From assembly GCA_030737835.1 (NCBI GenBank), contig CM060857.1:7935360-7999359 (forward strand): 64,000 nt of DNA. The letters are read 5' to 3'. Under the pieces are notes generated by a model. That model saw only the letters and a list, made by a program, of their open reading frames with translations. It was not told the DNA's origin and searched no databases. The stretch is from Acorus gramineus. Lineage: Eukaryota; Streptophyta; Magnoliopsida; Acorales; Acoraceae. Position numbers and translations under genes: made by a program. Shown in pieces: positions 44,509 through 56,020 of the stretch (the stretch's first letter is position 1; each line of letters begins with the position of its first letter).

Positions 44509-47505
44509 TGTTATATGTGTCACTTTTTGCCTTCTGGTAACCATTGGAGCATTTTGGCAGTTTTTGAGTTTTTTCGTTTTTCGATCGGAACCGCTAAAAT
44601 TTTGGACTGTTAGCTATCATTCTGAGTTTGAGGACTCCGATTGAAAATCTAACTGCATATTATGTGTCCTGGTGCCATTCCAAGCCACTCACGAAAATTT
44701 CATCGAATTCCGGTAACGTTTCAGAATTTCACAGTTCCGGTGGCGTATCCGGGTTTTGACCGAGCAAGAAGTCATTGGGAAAGTTGACTTGGTCAAAGTG
44801 GGCCCATGACTTGGTCAACCCCTTTTGTTTTTTTGTGTGGTTGGGTTGACCCAAGTCAAAGCTCACTTAAAACCCTCTAATCCTCTCTTAACCCTAATTA
44901 AACCTAGTTAACCCTAATCTAAGTGTGGGGTTATATTTAAGTGAGCTAAAATATCTCCCCCACTATTCATCATCTTCTCCAATTGATTTTCTCTCTCCCC
45001 CTCTCTCTTTTTCCACCTTTTACCCTAGTTAGAGAGCTTGGATCTCAAAACCCAAAGAAGAGAAAGGTAAGGGGAGCTCCCGATCTATCCACCGGTGGTC
45101 TCGGATTCGAGTTCCGATGTGTTTAGCCCCTTCTCACGCCCTCTTTTCTCCTCTGTTTTCAGCCATTTCGAGGGCTGAGGAAGAGCTCGGTGGTGGTGGC
45201 CTTGGAGGAGGTGTTTCGGTGCGCGGAGAGCAACCGAACTTCCCTTCCTTCCCTTCATTCCTTGGGTAAGCTCTCTTTCCTTCCTTTTCTTGTTTAGATG
45301 CATGTTAGGAGGGTGGGTTTGAGTGTGGAGGGTGGTGGGTGGCTGTTGGTGGCTGTCGGCGGCGGTTGGGGGCGGTTGGAGGCCATGGGTGGCCGTCGGG
45401 AGGGTGGTTGGCTGTCTCGGGCAGGATGGCAGCACACGCAGCAGGCAGAGCAGGTGGCAGGGCACGCGCGGGCGTGCGCGCGGGTGGAGCAGGAGCGTGC
45501 GGGCGCTGCGCGTTGGGTGCCGTGCGCGGGTGTGCGAGTGGGGCATGCGCAGAGGCGCGGTGCGTGCCTCGCGCAGGGGGCCGCGTACTGGTGCTGCGGG
45601 CAGGGCACCGTGCTGGGGTGAGCGGTGGTGCGCGCGGGGCGAGGCGCTGGGCGCAGGGATGCGGATGTGCGCCCTGGGCGAACCGGTGGTGCGCGCGGGG
45701 CGAGGTGCTGGGGCGCTAGGCGTGCGGGTGTGCGCGTGAGTCACCGCGCTGGGGTGCAGTGAGCGCGCGGTGCACCCGGGGGGCTCGGCAGAGTGTCCGG
45801 GCGTGCGGGCTGAGCTCGGTAGTGCATCTGCGCGCGCGGGCCGGGGCTCGGCTGTGCACACGAGGCGGGTGGCCGTGCGTGCGGTTGCTTGGGGGTTCGG
45901 GAGTGAGTCGGGGTGCTCGGACTCGCGTGCGTACAAGCCGTATGTACGCTTGTCCGAGTGTTGGGTATTTTTAGTGTATTTTTGTGTATTTTTGTGGTAT
46001 TTGTGTATTTTTACTCACCAAGTTGATTACCCTGTCTTGCAGATCTTGACGGACGGTCGCGCGATGACCCGGTTATTGGTGAGTGGGACAACCCAACCCA
46101 GTTGGGAGGCGCTATATGCACTTGGGCGTATACCGTCCTCCCTTGGGGCACCATAGTTAATATTAACTTGATAATTTGTAATCGATGTAAGCATGATAAT
46201 GTGTAGAATGCATGCCACCCTAGACTTTGTATGTTAGGGAATTGTACCCATAGGATATGTGTAAGAGCCGTGCATCATGTCACCTTGTTATCATGCTAGG
46301 AAAGCCTCGACCTATGCATGCGTCCTATTAGTTTGGTTTATTAAATTAAATGCAAACCTTATGATATTTTAGCATGCCTTAGGGAATATTAAGGGGCCTT
46401 GCGAGGTCAACATTGAGACCCGGGTTAGGGTACTCCGTGTTCCTTGTTTGGTTCCCAGGATGTCCTATATCGGGACCTCAGGTTGCCCTCCCAAGGTTTC
46501 TTTTCCCCATTATTATTTTATATGTTCCCCGCATCTTGGTTATGCGCGCTAGAGGAATTCTGAAGAATTCAAGACATTAGAGTTGTTGAGATGTGTTGTC
46601 GGCGGATCCGAGTTGATCATATGCGCATGGATAGGCTGTTCTGTTCCCTTCGTTGAATCCGTGTAGAGACTGCCCCGGCGTTAGAAAGGCTGTCCCGTGC
46701 AGGGGCTCCCATCAGTAGGCACCTCCTGATTTGGGACGGACTGTGCTGAATGTGGGGGTGGCCAAGCGGCCTATGGAGTGGGGAGAGACTATCGGTGGAC
46801 CAAGGGTGACCAACAGCCTAGTCAGTCCCAATATCCTATGTCACCTATTGAGGGGTGAGGGTGAGGGTGTGGTGGGTCGACGATGTGGCGACCCACTGGA
46901 TTTGTGTAAGGATGATTATCAGCCTATTAAGTCCCAATATCCTATGTCACCTATTGAGGGGTGAGGGTGAGGGTGTGGTGGTTCGGCGATGTAGCGACCC
47001 ACTGGATTTGTGTTGTTCATGCCACTTTGAGGCTTTTACTGATTAATTGTGGTTAATATGAATTGTGATGCATGGGTTGTGCTATTCACTGAGCGTGTTG
47101 CTCACCCCTCGCATAATTATTTTTCTCCAGTGATTACCGAGGCGGACTTGAAGGAGGAGCTCCCCGAGAGACTGCACCAGTAGCGGAGTAGCGCCACGTC
47201 CCTCGAGTTTTAGAGGCCATCAACATCCTTTTGATTGTATGTATATATTTCCGTGCTTGGGCACCCAGTTTGGATTGTATTTGGATGTTGTGTGTATATT
47301 GGCTCTCACAGGACATTTGATTATGTATCGAGTCTGTAGTATGTTTTTGGATTACAGACTCAGTCTTTTAGCTTCTGCTATCTGTGTATATATCATGTCA
47401 GCTTTGAATTCATCTATGTTGTCATTTTAGTTGTTGTTTAGAGTATTTTATTGATCTCCTGTATAGACTGCTGATATCCAGGGACGGCCGCCCTGGGGCG
47501 TGACA
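44509..47505 (+). repeat. 3' LTR of the gypsy element (2997 bp)
   Basis: A complete LTR from TGTTATATGTGTCAC to GGGGCGTGACA. Layout: short U3 with TTATATTTAA (44931-44940), CT-rich leader, donor GGTAAGC (45266), GC-rich segment (about 45300-45900), acceptor CTTGCAG (46041-46042), 36-nt block, donor GTGAGTGGG (46079), acceptor CTCCAG (47129-47130). Two tandem copies of the ~85-bp TCAGTCCCAATATCC unit lie at about 46822-47010. It is the reference for naming the solo LTRs in the window. Confidence 0.92.
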
Positions 47506-47510
47506 CATAT

Positions 47511-48256
47511 ACCTCATTAGATAATGTTTACTATTTAAAAATAAATAAAAACATGCGAGGTCTAAGTTTTTGTTATTAAATGTAACTGAGTGTATCTTTT
47601 TCCCAAAAACAAAGAAAAAAAAAGTACCAGAATTCTTTGACCAACACATGCGTGGACCTTCTTTCATGGGCTTCATGGGCCTGTGATTTAATTGTTAAAA
47701 AAAGGAAAATGCTAGTCTAGTCCCATTACAGCCCTAGTTACAGTCCACACTGATTTTTTTAATCATACATTTTTTAAATGAAATACATGTTACAATATAA
47801 AATGAAGTATATATTGAAATACATATTTTTATTTTTCATTAATAGTAAATTTCATATAATGAGTTATATGTTTTGATAAAAAATGTGTATCGCTCCATTT
47901 TGAGATGAATGAACCATTTTTTAATAAGTGTAAGAAAACATTTTGTAAGATATAATATATACATCATCTAACAATGTATATACTTCACTGAATTTTTATC
48001 AATATATATAGAATTGCATTTTGGTTAGTAAAAATGATTTAGTGTAATAGCGAAAAAAAAGAAAATGTCCATTCCCTTGTGAAGCCCCCGCTTACAGTTC
48101 ACACCATTTTTTAGTTTTAAAAAAATCATACATTTTTCTATTGAAATACGTACTACTTTCTAAAATGAAGTATATACTAAGATATAATAGTATATTTTTT
48201 CTCCTTGAACAATAAATTTGTTTTAAACCATACACTATGATAGAACCTCATACATT
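47511..48256. other. Spacer with degenerate repeats
   Basis: Two related ~350-bp blocks start near 47705 and 48058 (GAAAATG..., TTACAGT..., AATCATACATTTTT..., AAAATGAAGTATATACT). They look like diverged copies of a small AT-rich element. Part of the first block is inverted relative to 37230-37325. No gene is seen. Confidence 0.5.
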
Positions 48257-48261
48257 ATGAT

Positions 48262-49096
48262 TGTAGAAGACCAAATCTGGACAAAGAATTAAGAATAAAG
48301 TTATACTGGAATAACAGAAGAGAATGAGGATAGCCTGCAAGATAAGTCGGCCCATGGAGACCCAATTGTCCCATACGAGGCCATCGGTCTGTGGGTTTGG
48401 CCCAATGAGCCTAAGGCAGGGGGCATGGGCTTTTGTCCAAGGAAGCCCACGAGAGCTGGTCGGGCATTGATAAGTGCCCGACCAGATCGGTAGGGATCCA
48501 CCATCCGTCCAACCTGAGCAAAAAAGGATGGGTGAGGAGACTTCGGTTTGCCTGGCATGGCCGGCCCGACCAGGGAATCAGGCCTGGCGGACCTCATGCA
48601 TCCACATTATGGAGATAATGGCGACTGCAGAGATTATCCTCTGCCACCGCAGTGACAGGCGGCTGCCAGGGGACGGTTATGCTGCAAAGTCATACGTGGC
48701 GGCCGATCCTGATGCCACCTGGACGATTCCGTCCATGCATACCTCTGATAACCTCACTCCACGGAGTGAGGACGACGCGCCCTCTTCAAGTATAAAATGG
48801 GAGACATTATCGTCTCCACGGGGTATGCAAACACACACACACTTACACCTCCATAGTAACCTCAGAAGCTTAGGCATATTTGAATACTGACTTGAGCGTC
48901 GGAGAGGCGTTAGCCGGCACCACACTGGTGTGAGTTGCAGGTGACCGGAGCAGGAGGTAGAGCTAGGAGACTCGCTGACGGAACCCCGTTAACCTTTAAG
49001 GGAAGATTCATCCATTCCTTTTCAGATCCACATTAGAAGCCCGGATCATCTCAGAGATCCGGCAGCGTGGAGGGAGATCGGAGATCACCACCCACA
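48262..49096 (+). mobile_element. Probable solo LTR (835 bp) of an unassigned family
   Basis: It runs from TGTAGAAGACC to CACCACCCACA with flanking 5-mers ATGAT (48257-48261) and ATGTT (49097-49101), one mismatch apart. Inside is a TATA-like TATAAAATGGGAG (about 48791) and ACTGACTTGAGCGTCGGAG (about 48887), a phrase common at the start of R/U5 in several plant LTR families. No internal domains are present. The boundaries are tentative. Confidence 0.5.
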
Positions 49097-49697
49097 ATGT
49101 TAATACAATATATACTACACTATTATACACTATAAGAATATAAAACAAGTGTAAAATGGATTGAATGTAGCGCTAAATTAAAAAATATGAAAAATCGATT
49201 CATCATCAGATTAATATAATGTACTAGAAGAATTTTGTGGATGTGCACCGTCAGCACTCGGAAAAGGACTCGAAACATAGAATACTTATTGAGCTGCATC
49301 CATTCTTGAATACCGTTAAGACGCTTGAATTATATACATTGAGCATTGTTACACAAATATTTTTTTTAAAAAAATTCAAATCCATTTTCAATTATGTGTA
49401 TCTTGTTAGCCACATGTACAAATTGTAATAAGATATATATCTCGTTGAAATTAAAATTTTATATTTTTTTATAAATGAATTCATAATTTTTTTTGAAATA
49501 TATGTCACCCTTTATAAAAAAAAATAATATACATAAATGGATACATATTGTTGTCTACAAAAAATCAAAATGTAGACACAAATTACATTTGGGATTGAAA
49601 AAAAAAAATGTGTAACATCTTTTGTATTTTCGTTACGCGGAGAATTAACTCTTATAAAATTTTAATTATTTAAAATAATACATTTTTTAAGTCAAAC

Positions 49698-50308
49698 TGA
49701 TGGAGTACGATCATGGACCGTTCAATTGGCATTGAGGACCATCAAATGGACAATTATAGATGATTTACAATTTTTATTATTTTTTACTATTTTTGGCAGT
49801 TTTAGAGTTTCTTAGGATTTATTTTATTTGTCTTAGTTACTATATTTAGATTTGAATTTCAAATAATTATTTGAATTCGAATTTGAATATTAGATAGGAT
49901 AAATATGAAATTTGTTTGTGATTTATTAGTTAGGATTAGATATAAATTTCTTTGTGATTTTTAGATTTAGAAAATCTGTTAAAATTCTATTTAACAGATT
50001 TAGATAAGCAGTTAAGATCCTAATCTGTTAAGGAGTCTTTGCCCTATAAATAGACTTGTAAATCATATTATGAATTCAGATTATTGATTATTAAAGTTTC
50101 TTTATTTTATCTACTATATTTTGTTATCCTATGAGGATTAATATCTACATAGAGTTCCCAATCATCTGGTATTTCGTCAGAAATCAACAGGTCATTGAAG
50201 CTCAATGTCTCTGGCATTCTTCTCGTGAAGAATCAGCAGCGTCGCTAGAGCCTACAAATTCGCATCGTCGAACAAATTAGCAGAAGACCGTGATCCCACG
50301 TTGCATCA
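49698..50308 (+). mobile_element. Probable small LTR or TRIM-like element
   Basis: It starts TGATGGAGTACG, has a TATA box CCTATAAATAGAC (about 50042), and is followed by LTR-like leader sequence. If it ends at GTTGCATCA (50308), the flanks carry a perfect 5-bp repeat CAAAC (49693-49697 and 50309-50313). Alternatively the LTR ends at CCCAATCA (50164), followed by TCTGGTATTTCG as a poor primer site. No coding region. Confidence 0.45.
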
Positions 50309-50313
50309 CAAAC

Positions 50314-52945
50314 CCAAACTTAACTCGAGCTCAACCCAACCAAAATTAAACCCAACTCGAACCCGAACAAAACCCGATGAGTTGGGTTGGGTTGGGTTTG
50401 GGTTGGCTTTCTCTAACTTCGGCTAGGGTCAATGGGGTGAATTTTATTGGTAACCCGAACCCGGTGGGTTTGGATTTCATGTTTTTCAAACCTGCCCCAA
50501 CCCGTGTAATAAGTGGGTTGAATTTTGGTTTTATGTTTAAAACCCGAGCCAATCTGCGAAACCCGAACTATATTCGATCATTATGACTTATGAACGTACT
50601 ATAAATGAAAATTAATTCTTAATATAGTTAAAAACTAAACTCGATTATCATCAATCGTTTTTTTTCTCTATATCCATTCATTCACATTCATCTCACAAAA
50701 AAAATTCAAAATGCACGCCTTCATGATATAAATTGTCTGTCACAATAAAAATAATTTTTTTTTGATATTTTACAGTATTTTATCTTTCCATTTTCCTTTC
50801 AACATATGTCAAAAAAATATTATTTGGTCTTATATGTGATTTGAACTATTAATATTATGTAGTAAAAAATGTTTTAATTAACTTTGAAATATTGTATGTA
50901 ATGGATGCCATGAACTATTTTTGTTATATCTATTTTGATACTTTAATATTCAAATTGAAGTTTTCTATGAATATATTTTGCATTCATGTCAAAATAATTT
51001 ATTTTTGTTATATAATTTTTCATTATATTGAATATAGTGATCGAGCAATCTAATTCACGTTAAACGGGTGACGTGAGACGCATATGGATTTTAAAATGTA
51101 ATACTCGAAATGTAATGGAGTGGATATAGATTTTAAATTATAAAACCCGAGATGGGTGGTGAAGGCATGGAGTCTAACATTGGGGAGGCGGGTTGGGTTT
51201 AGATTATGGTAAACCCTACTATAACTCGACCCATTGCCATCCCTAACTTCTGGTTGGATTCGATTGTGCTCTAAGCTGGCCCAACTCGCCTTTGTTGCAC
51301 CCCTAATTGGTAGGATGATAGGTGGTCCGTTGCTCTATTGCCCTCCCGATATGTAGCTTTCCAATCTACTGAGTGTTGCAAACAGTGATTCAAAGGATCG
51401 CAAGTCCCTGAATGCTATCCATGGGATGCAACCCCGACCATCCTGGATGCCTTCATAGAGGAGCAAAGGCGAAGGCCCTCCACTAGTCCTTTAAGCTCAA
51501 GAAGGTTAGTGGAGGCCACACGGACCCTCGCAGATAAAGGTCTAAGACGAAAGTCAGAGCAGTCCCAGACAAGTGCACCATAAGCAAATCAGTTTATCCG
51601 ATTTCGATCCATCCGAGTTTACTTTGATCCAGCTTGTCATTGGTGGTGACCAACTGATCACTTTATTATCCCCTGTTTTACCTCTACTAAAAACATTTTA
51701 ATGGTGAGATTGAATCTTCATATTGCTTCCCGGAGAAAGTGGACCGAGGTGAAGAAAGGATGCGACGAACAAGCAAGGATTTGGAGCATCGGTCTCTAGG
51801 AAACACCCTCTCATTTTTTTCCAACCACAAAGACCACATAGTTTGCACAAGAAGAAAGAGAGTTACCTTTTTTCTGTTTGAGAGGTTCCAAGGGAGGTGA
51901 ACCAGGAATAGTGATCTGACAGAGAAGGACCACATAGTTTGCACAAGGAGAGAGAGAGTCACCTTTTTCTCTATTGAGTGGTTCCAAGGGAGGTGAACCA
52001 GGAATAGTGATCTGACAGAGAAGGATGTCCAACTCGAGAGACGCTCAAAGATATGGAAGGTGCTCAAAGATTTGTCTATTATAACAAATTTAATATAAAA
52101 CAATAAGCTATAAAGAGATACGATATATAGACTTTATCTTATCACGTCAGATTAAAATTTAATAAACTTTAGTCAACATGGGTCCACCCAAATACAACAT
52201 CATCATGACCATTCAAAATGGGTACACCAGATCCAAGTAAATTGTCCCACCAATGTTGAAGATGTTAATTAACATCCAATATTCAATCAAAAGGCCCTGA
52301 ACTCAATTGTGATGGTTCAGTTTCTGATTGCTAGGATACATCACTCTTTTAACACAAAAAATGAAGTTTCAATACTTGTGCCTTGGCTTTGAATTATACA
52401 TGGAGCATTCATTTCTAGGGTTGAAATCCAGTTCAGTGGAACTGTTCAGAGTGAATTTGATCAGTTGTCCCCCACAAGAAACAGATCACACAACATAGTC
52501 ATAACATATAATGTTTACCATTGTATATCTTGAATTTGCACCAATTGGAAGATGAAACTTGAAGAAGATCGATAGAGTTCAAACTTAATTGGCTTGCTGT
52601 CTGTGTGCCCATAATTCGTATTGATTACTCTTTTCAACCTCTTGTTATCTGACGACATGAGATCAAGATCACGTGATCGACCACTCGTAAAATTGTGATG
52701 GTGTCGGGTTCGGACGCTTCATCTGCAACTGGTCTAACAGGTGTTTTTTTTGTTTCTTCCCTGTTCGGCCTGCCTAATTTTTTCATTTTTTCTTTTTCTT
52801 TTTGGCTCGTTCAGCTTCTACATAGAGTAAAAATAAATAAATCTATTGCATGCAAACCAATGATTTGCAAGCTCATCCCAACCAGCCCAGTTTGTAATTG
52901 AGACCTATATTGATATATCGCGCATGATCTAAGTCTTTTCGAGAA
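50314..52945. other. Intergenic region, old repeats only
   Basis: A GGGTT/AACCC-rich stretch at 50314-50580 and GGGTTGGGTTTAG near 51190, ending ATTGCCATCCCTA, resemble a decayed hAT-type MITE, but no matching left end or duplication was found. The rest is AT-rich. The reverse open frame at 51687-52103 arises from a tandem duplication and matches nothing I know. Confidence 0.45.
51833..52024. repeat. 96-bp tandem duplication
   Basis: The units 51833-51928 and 51929-52024 both begin ACCACATAGTTTGCACAAG and end GTGATCTGACAGAGAAGG. They differ at several internal positions. Confidence 0.9.
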
Positions 52946-53689
52946 TCCACTGATGGACTTAAACCCAAGATTAGAGGTGTCAAACGGGACGGGCCGGCAT
53001 GGCACGGCACGACACGGGCCGTGCCGTGGGCTGGTCTTTTTGAGTGGCGACGCGGGCTGGGCCTGACCCTCGGCCCGCGTGCCGTTTCCGACACGGCCTG
53101 CTAGGCCTGCGGCACGGTTTGTGCCGCGGGCCCCACCTCCACCAACGGCTAGTCCAACTAGCCGTTGGGGGAGCTAACGGCTAGTAAACTAGTCGTTGGC
53201 ACGGCCCGTTGGCCCACCCGAATCTAAAAATCCTCTTTGTGGACTAAATTAGCTCACTTCCATAAAAAAAAAACTATATTCAAGGGTATATGAGGTAATT
53301 TTCACCCAAACTTTACCTAAAAATACCCCACCCCATCCACCCATTTCTTCATCAATTCAATCACAAATCTCTCTACTCCACTACTACACTCTCTTCTTCC
53401 TCTAAAATTTTCTAGTTTTGTGTTGGAATTCCAAGTGTTCTAGTGTTCAAGTGCTCTCTTTCTTTCCAAGTGAAAACTTCAATCAAATTGAAGTGGTGGT
53501 GGAAGCTCTCTCTGTCTCCAATCTCCATTTCTTCAAGGCTCTTTCCAAGGGAAGTTCTCTCCAAAAGGTGGCAAGGTTCAAGGCTCCAACTCTCCAAGCC
53601 TAAGGAGATTAGGGGAAGCTCTCTCTCTCTCTCTAGTCTCTAATCTCTACTAGTCTCACACTCTTCATCTCTAGTCTCTACTCTCTACA

Positions 53690-53915
53690 CATTTGAAATT
53701 TCAAGTTTTACAAAGTGTATTTCAAGTTTTAAATTCAAATTAATTCTACATATTTCAAAACCAAAGTGTATTTTAATTTTAAATTTCAAATTTTTAATAT
53801 TTTAAATTTTAACTATTCAAATAGAAGAATTTTAAATTCAAATTTTAAATTTTAAATTCAAATTTCAAATTCTAATTTTAAATTCAAATTTCAAATTTTT
53901 ACTTTTTAAATTTCA
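53690..53915. repeat. AAATTTCAAAT low-complexity leader of the hAT gene
   Basis: Irregular repeats of AAATTCAAATTTTAAATTT lie directly before the transposase start codon. No coding content. Confidence 0.75.
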
Positions 53916-53916
53916 A

Positions 53917-56020
53917 ATGGCCAACCCAAACATAGAATATTCACACACTGATGATGAATTTGACAATATAGATAGCCTACCACATGATTTACCCCAAGAC
54001 CAATCCCAAACCCCCCATGAATTAGTTGGAGGTGATGCTGGTGCATCATCTAGTCACCCCCCAACTGGAAAACAAAAAAAACCCTCTAAAAGAAGTAGGA
54101 AGTCTGAAGTTTGGGAGCACTACACAATACTGAATATTAATTACCAAGGTGGAATGGAAGATAGAGCTGTTTGTAAATATTGTAACAAAAAATTTAGTTG
54201 TGCAAGCGCGGGTGGTACCGGACATCTCAAGAGACATGCTGAATCATGTCTGAAAAGGCATCAACAACAACTGAATCCCGGTACGCAGTCTCAGATTGGG
54301 AGTTTCGGTCAAACAGGTAGTACTGAAGGTACAATTTCTACATTCTCTTATAATCAATCTAGTATGAGAGAAGGTTTATCTGTATATATAGCATCTGATG
54401 AACAACCATTTACATTTGCTGAAAGTAGAAGATTTGAACGTTTTCAAAAAAGGTATGTTAATCCACAATATAGAGCTGTTTCTAGAAATACTATTAGATC
54501 AGATATAATTAGAGTTTACAATGAAATGAAAAATCATTTAATTCAATCATTCATGAACATTCAAAAAATTTCATGCACATCTGATTTATGGACCGGTAAG
54601 AATGATTTAGCCTATATTTGTGTTACTTCACATTATATTGATTCTCATTGGATGTTAAATAAAAGAATGTTAGCTTTTCGTCCACTTACATTTCCACACA
54701 CCGGCACAGTAATTTATCAAGCAATAATGGATATTTTTAGAGAATATAATATAACTGAAAAAATTTTATCCATAACTTTTGATAATGCTAGTAATAATGT
54801 TAGTGCTATTTCAAATTTAAATCTTCTTTGGGTTTACCTTATGATTTTGAATTTTATGATTGTAAATGTGTATGTCATATTATTAATTTAATTGTGCAAG
54901 ATGGATTAACTCATATTGAATAATCATTAGTAAATATTAGATTAGCATTAAAATTTATTACTTGTACACCTTCTAGAGTACAAGCATTTGGTGATTTTTG
55001 TGCGACACGCAATATTCCCCTAGAAAATTTCCTCTTGATATGCATGTTCGTTGGAATTCTACATATATAATGTTGCAAAGTTGTGAGGGTTATGAAAACT
55101 TGATTATTGAATTTAATGAAATGTTTAACAATCGTGTTGATATTTCTCCTATTGATTGGCAAATTTCAAAAGTTTTTGTGCAATTTTTAAGTATTTTTTA
55201 TGATGCTTCTATTGCTTGTTCAGGTGTTTATTATCCTACATCAAATCTTATACTTAGACAATTATTTAATATTTCTTGTGCATTTAAAGAATATAGATAT
55301 TATAGTATACTTCAACAATCTATTATCTTGATGGAACAAAAATTTTAAAAATATTTTGAAGATATTCCTATGCTTTTTTGTTTAGCTGCTGTAATGGATA
55401 TTACTATTAAATTAGATATTGTTAAAACTATAATTTCAAGAATAAGTGATAATGTTAGATTTCCAATGGTTATAACTGGTGAAGATGTAGAATTTGCTTT
55501 AATTGAAATGTATAAAAAATATGAAAATAAATATGCAAATAGAACTAGAGCATCATCCTCCACTTCATCTATTAGTTTATTAGGCAAAGGTAAGAAAAAA
55601 TATTATTTCTTTGATTTTGTTTCACAAGGTTCACACACTTCACATGATTCTAGTAGTGGTAGTTCTCATCTTAATGAACTGTTTAAATATTTAGAAAATG
55701 ATTAGAAGTCTCTTTTAATAAAAAAAGAGATGGAAAATTTTGATCTCTTGCAATGGTGGAAAGCACATGAAGTGACATTTCCTGTGCTTTCTATAATGGC
55801 AAGAGATTTACTAACTCCTCCAGTGTCTACAGTGGCATTAGAATCTTCTTTTAGTACAAGTGGGAGAATATTATCTGAGAGGAGGACCAGGCTGGCAGCA
55901 AGTTCACTGGAAGCTCTTATTTGTTTGAAGGATTGGAGTGATGCTGATGAAACAGATCAAGAATTTTTAAATAGTCTTGAGGTGGATTTTACAAAATTCA
56001 ACATAGATGATGATCAATGA
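53917..56020 (+). pseudogene. hAT transposase (BED finger, catalytic core, C-terminal dimerisation), broken
   Basis: The start at 53917 opens MANPNIEYSHTDDEFDNIDS. A BED zinc finger lies at about residues 60-110 (VWEHYTILNINYQGGMEDRA, then CKYCNKKF and GGTGHLKRHAESC). The catalytic region begins around SCTSDLWTGKNDLAYICVTS and ITFDNASNN. A frameshift near 54825 ends the first open frame at 54891. Later pieces follow at 54998-55348 (MHVRWNSTYIMLQSCEGYEN), 55370-55705 and 55730-56020. The last holds the dimerisation motif FPVLSIMARDLLTPPVSTVA with SGRILSERR. Stops separate the pieces. Family role: cuts and reinserts hAT DNA with 8-bp duplications. This copy is not functional. Confidence 0.9.

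Larger units (their letters stand above)
37338..47505 (+). mobile_element. Ty3/gypsy retrotransposon, Tekay/Del-type chromovirus
   Basis: The element is bounded by TG...CA LTR ends and a perfect 5-bp duplication CATAT at 37333-37337 and 47506-47510. The order is 5' LTR, gag, protease, reverse transcriptase, RNase H, integrase, chromodomain-like tail, polypurine tract, 3' LTR, all on the plus strand. The integrase C-terminus and the tail (ILDRREKRLRTKTVQLVKVR) match the Tekay/Del lineage, which also has LTRs of 2-4 kb. The 5' LTR lacks about 760 bp at its 3' end, together with part of the primer-binding site. gag has a frameshift and pol has in-frame stops, so the copy cannot act on its own. 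Confidence 0.93.

Noticed and set aside
45085-47183. Joining the acidic microexon frame to the ATG-started frame in the LTR leader (ATG near 45117)
   Set aside because: With the donor at 45266 the phase leads to a stop in the microexon. The solo LTR at 31557 also fails to join in phase, so no full small protein can be supported.
51687-52103. 138-codon minus-strand frame with an internal 32-residue repeat
   Set aside because: The repeat is a 96-bp DNA duplication, whose length happens to be a multiple of three. No homologous protein is recognised and there is no gene context.
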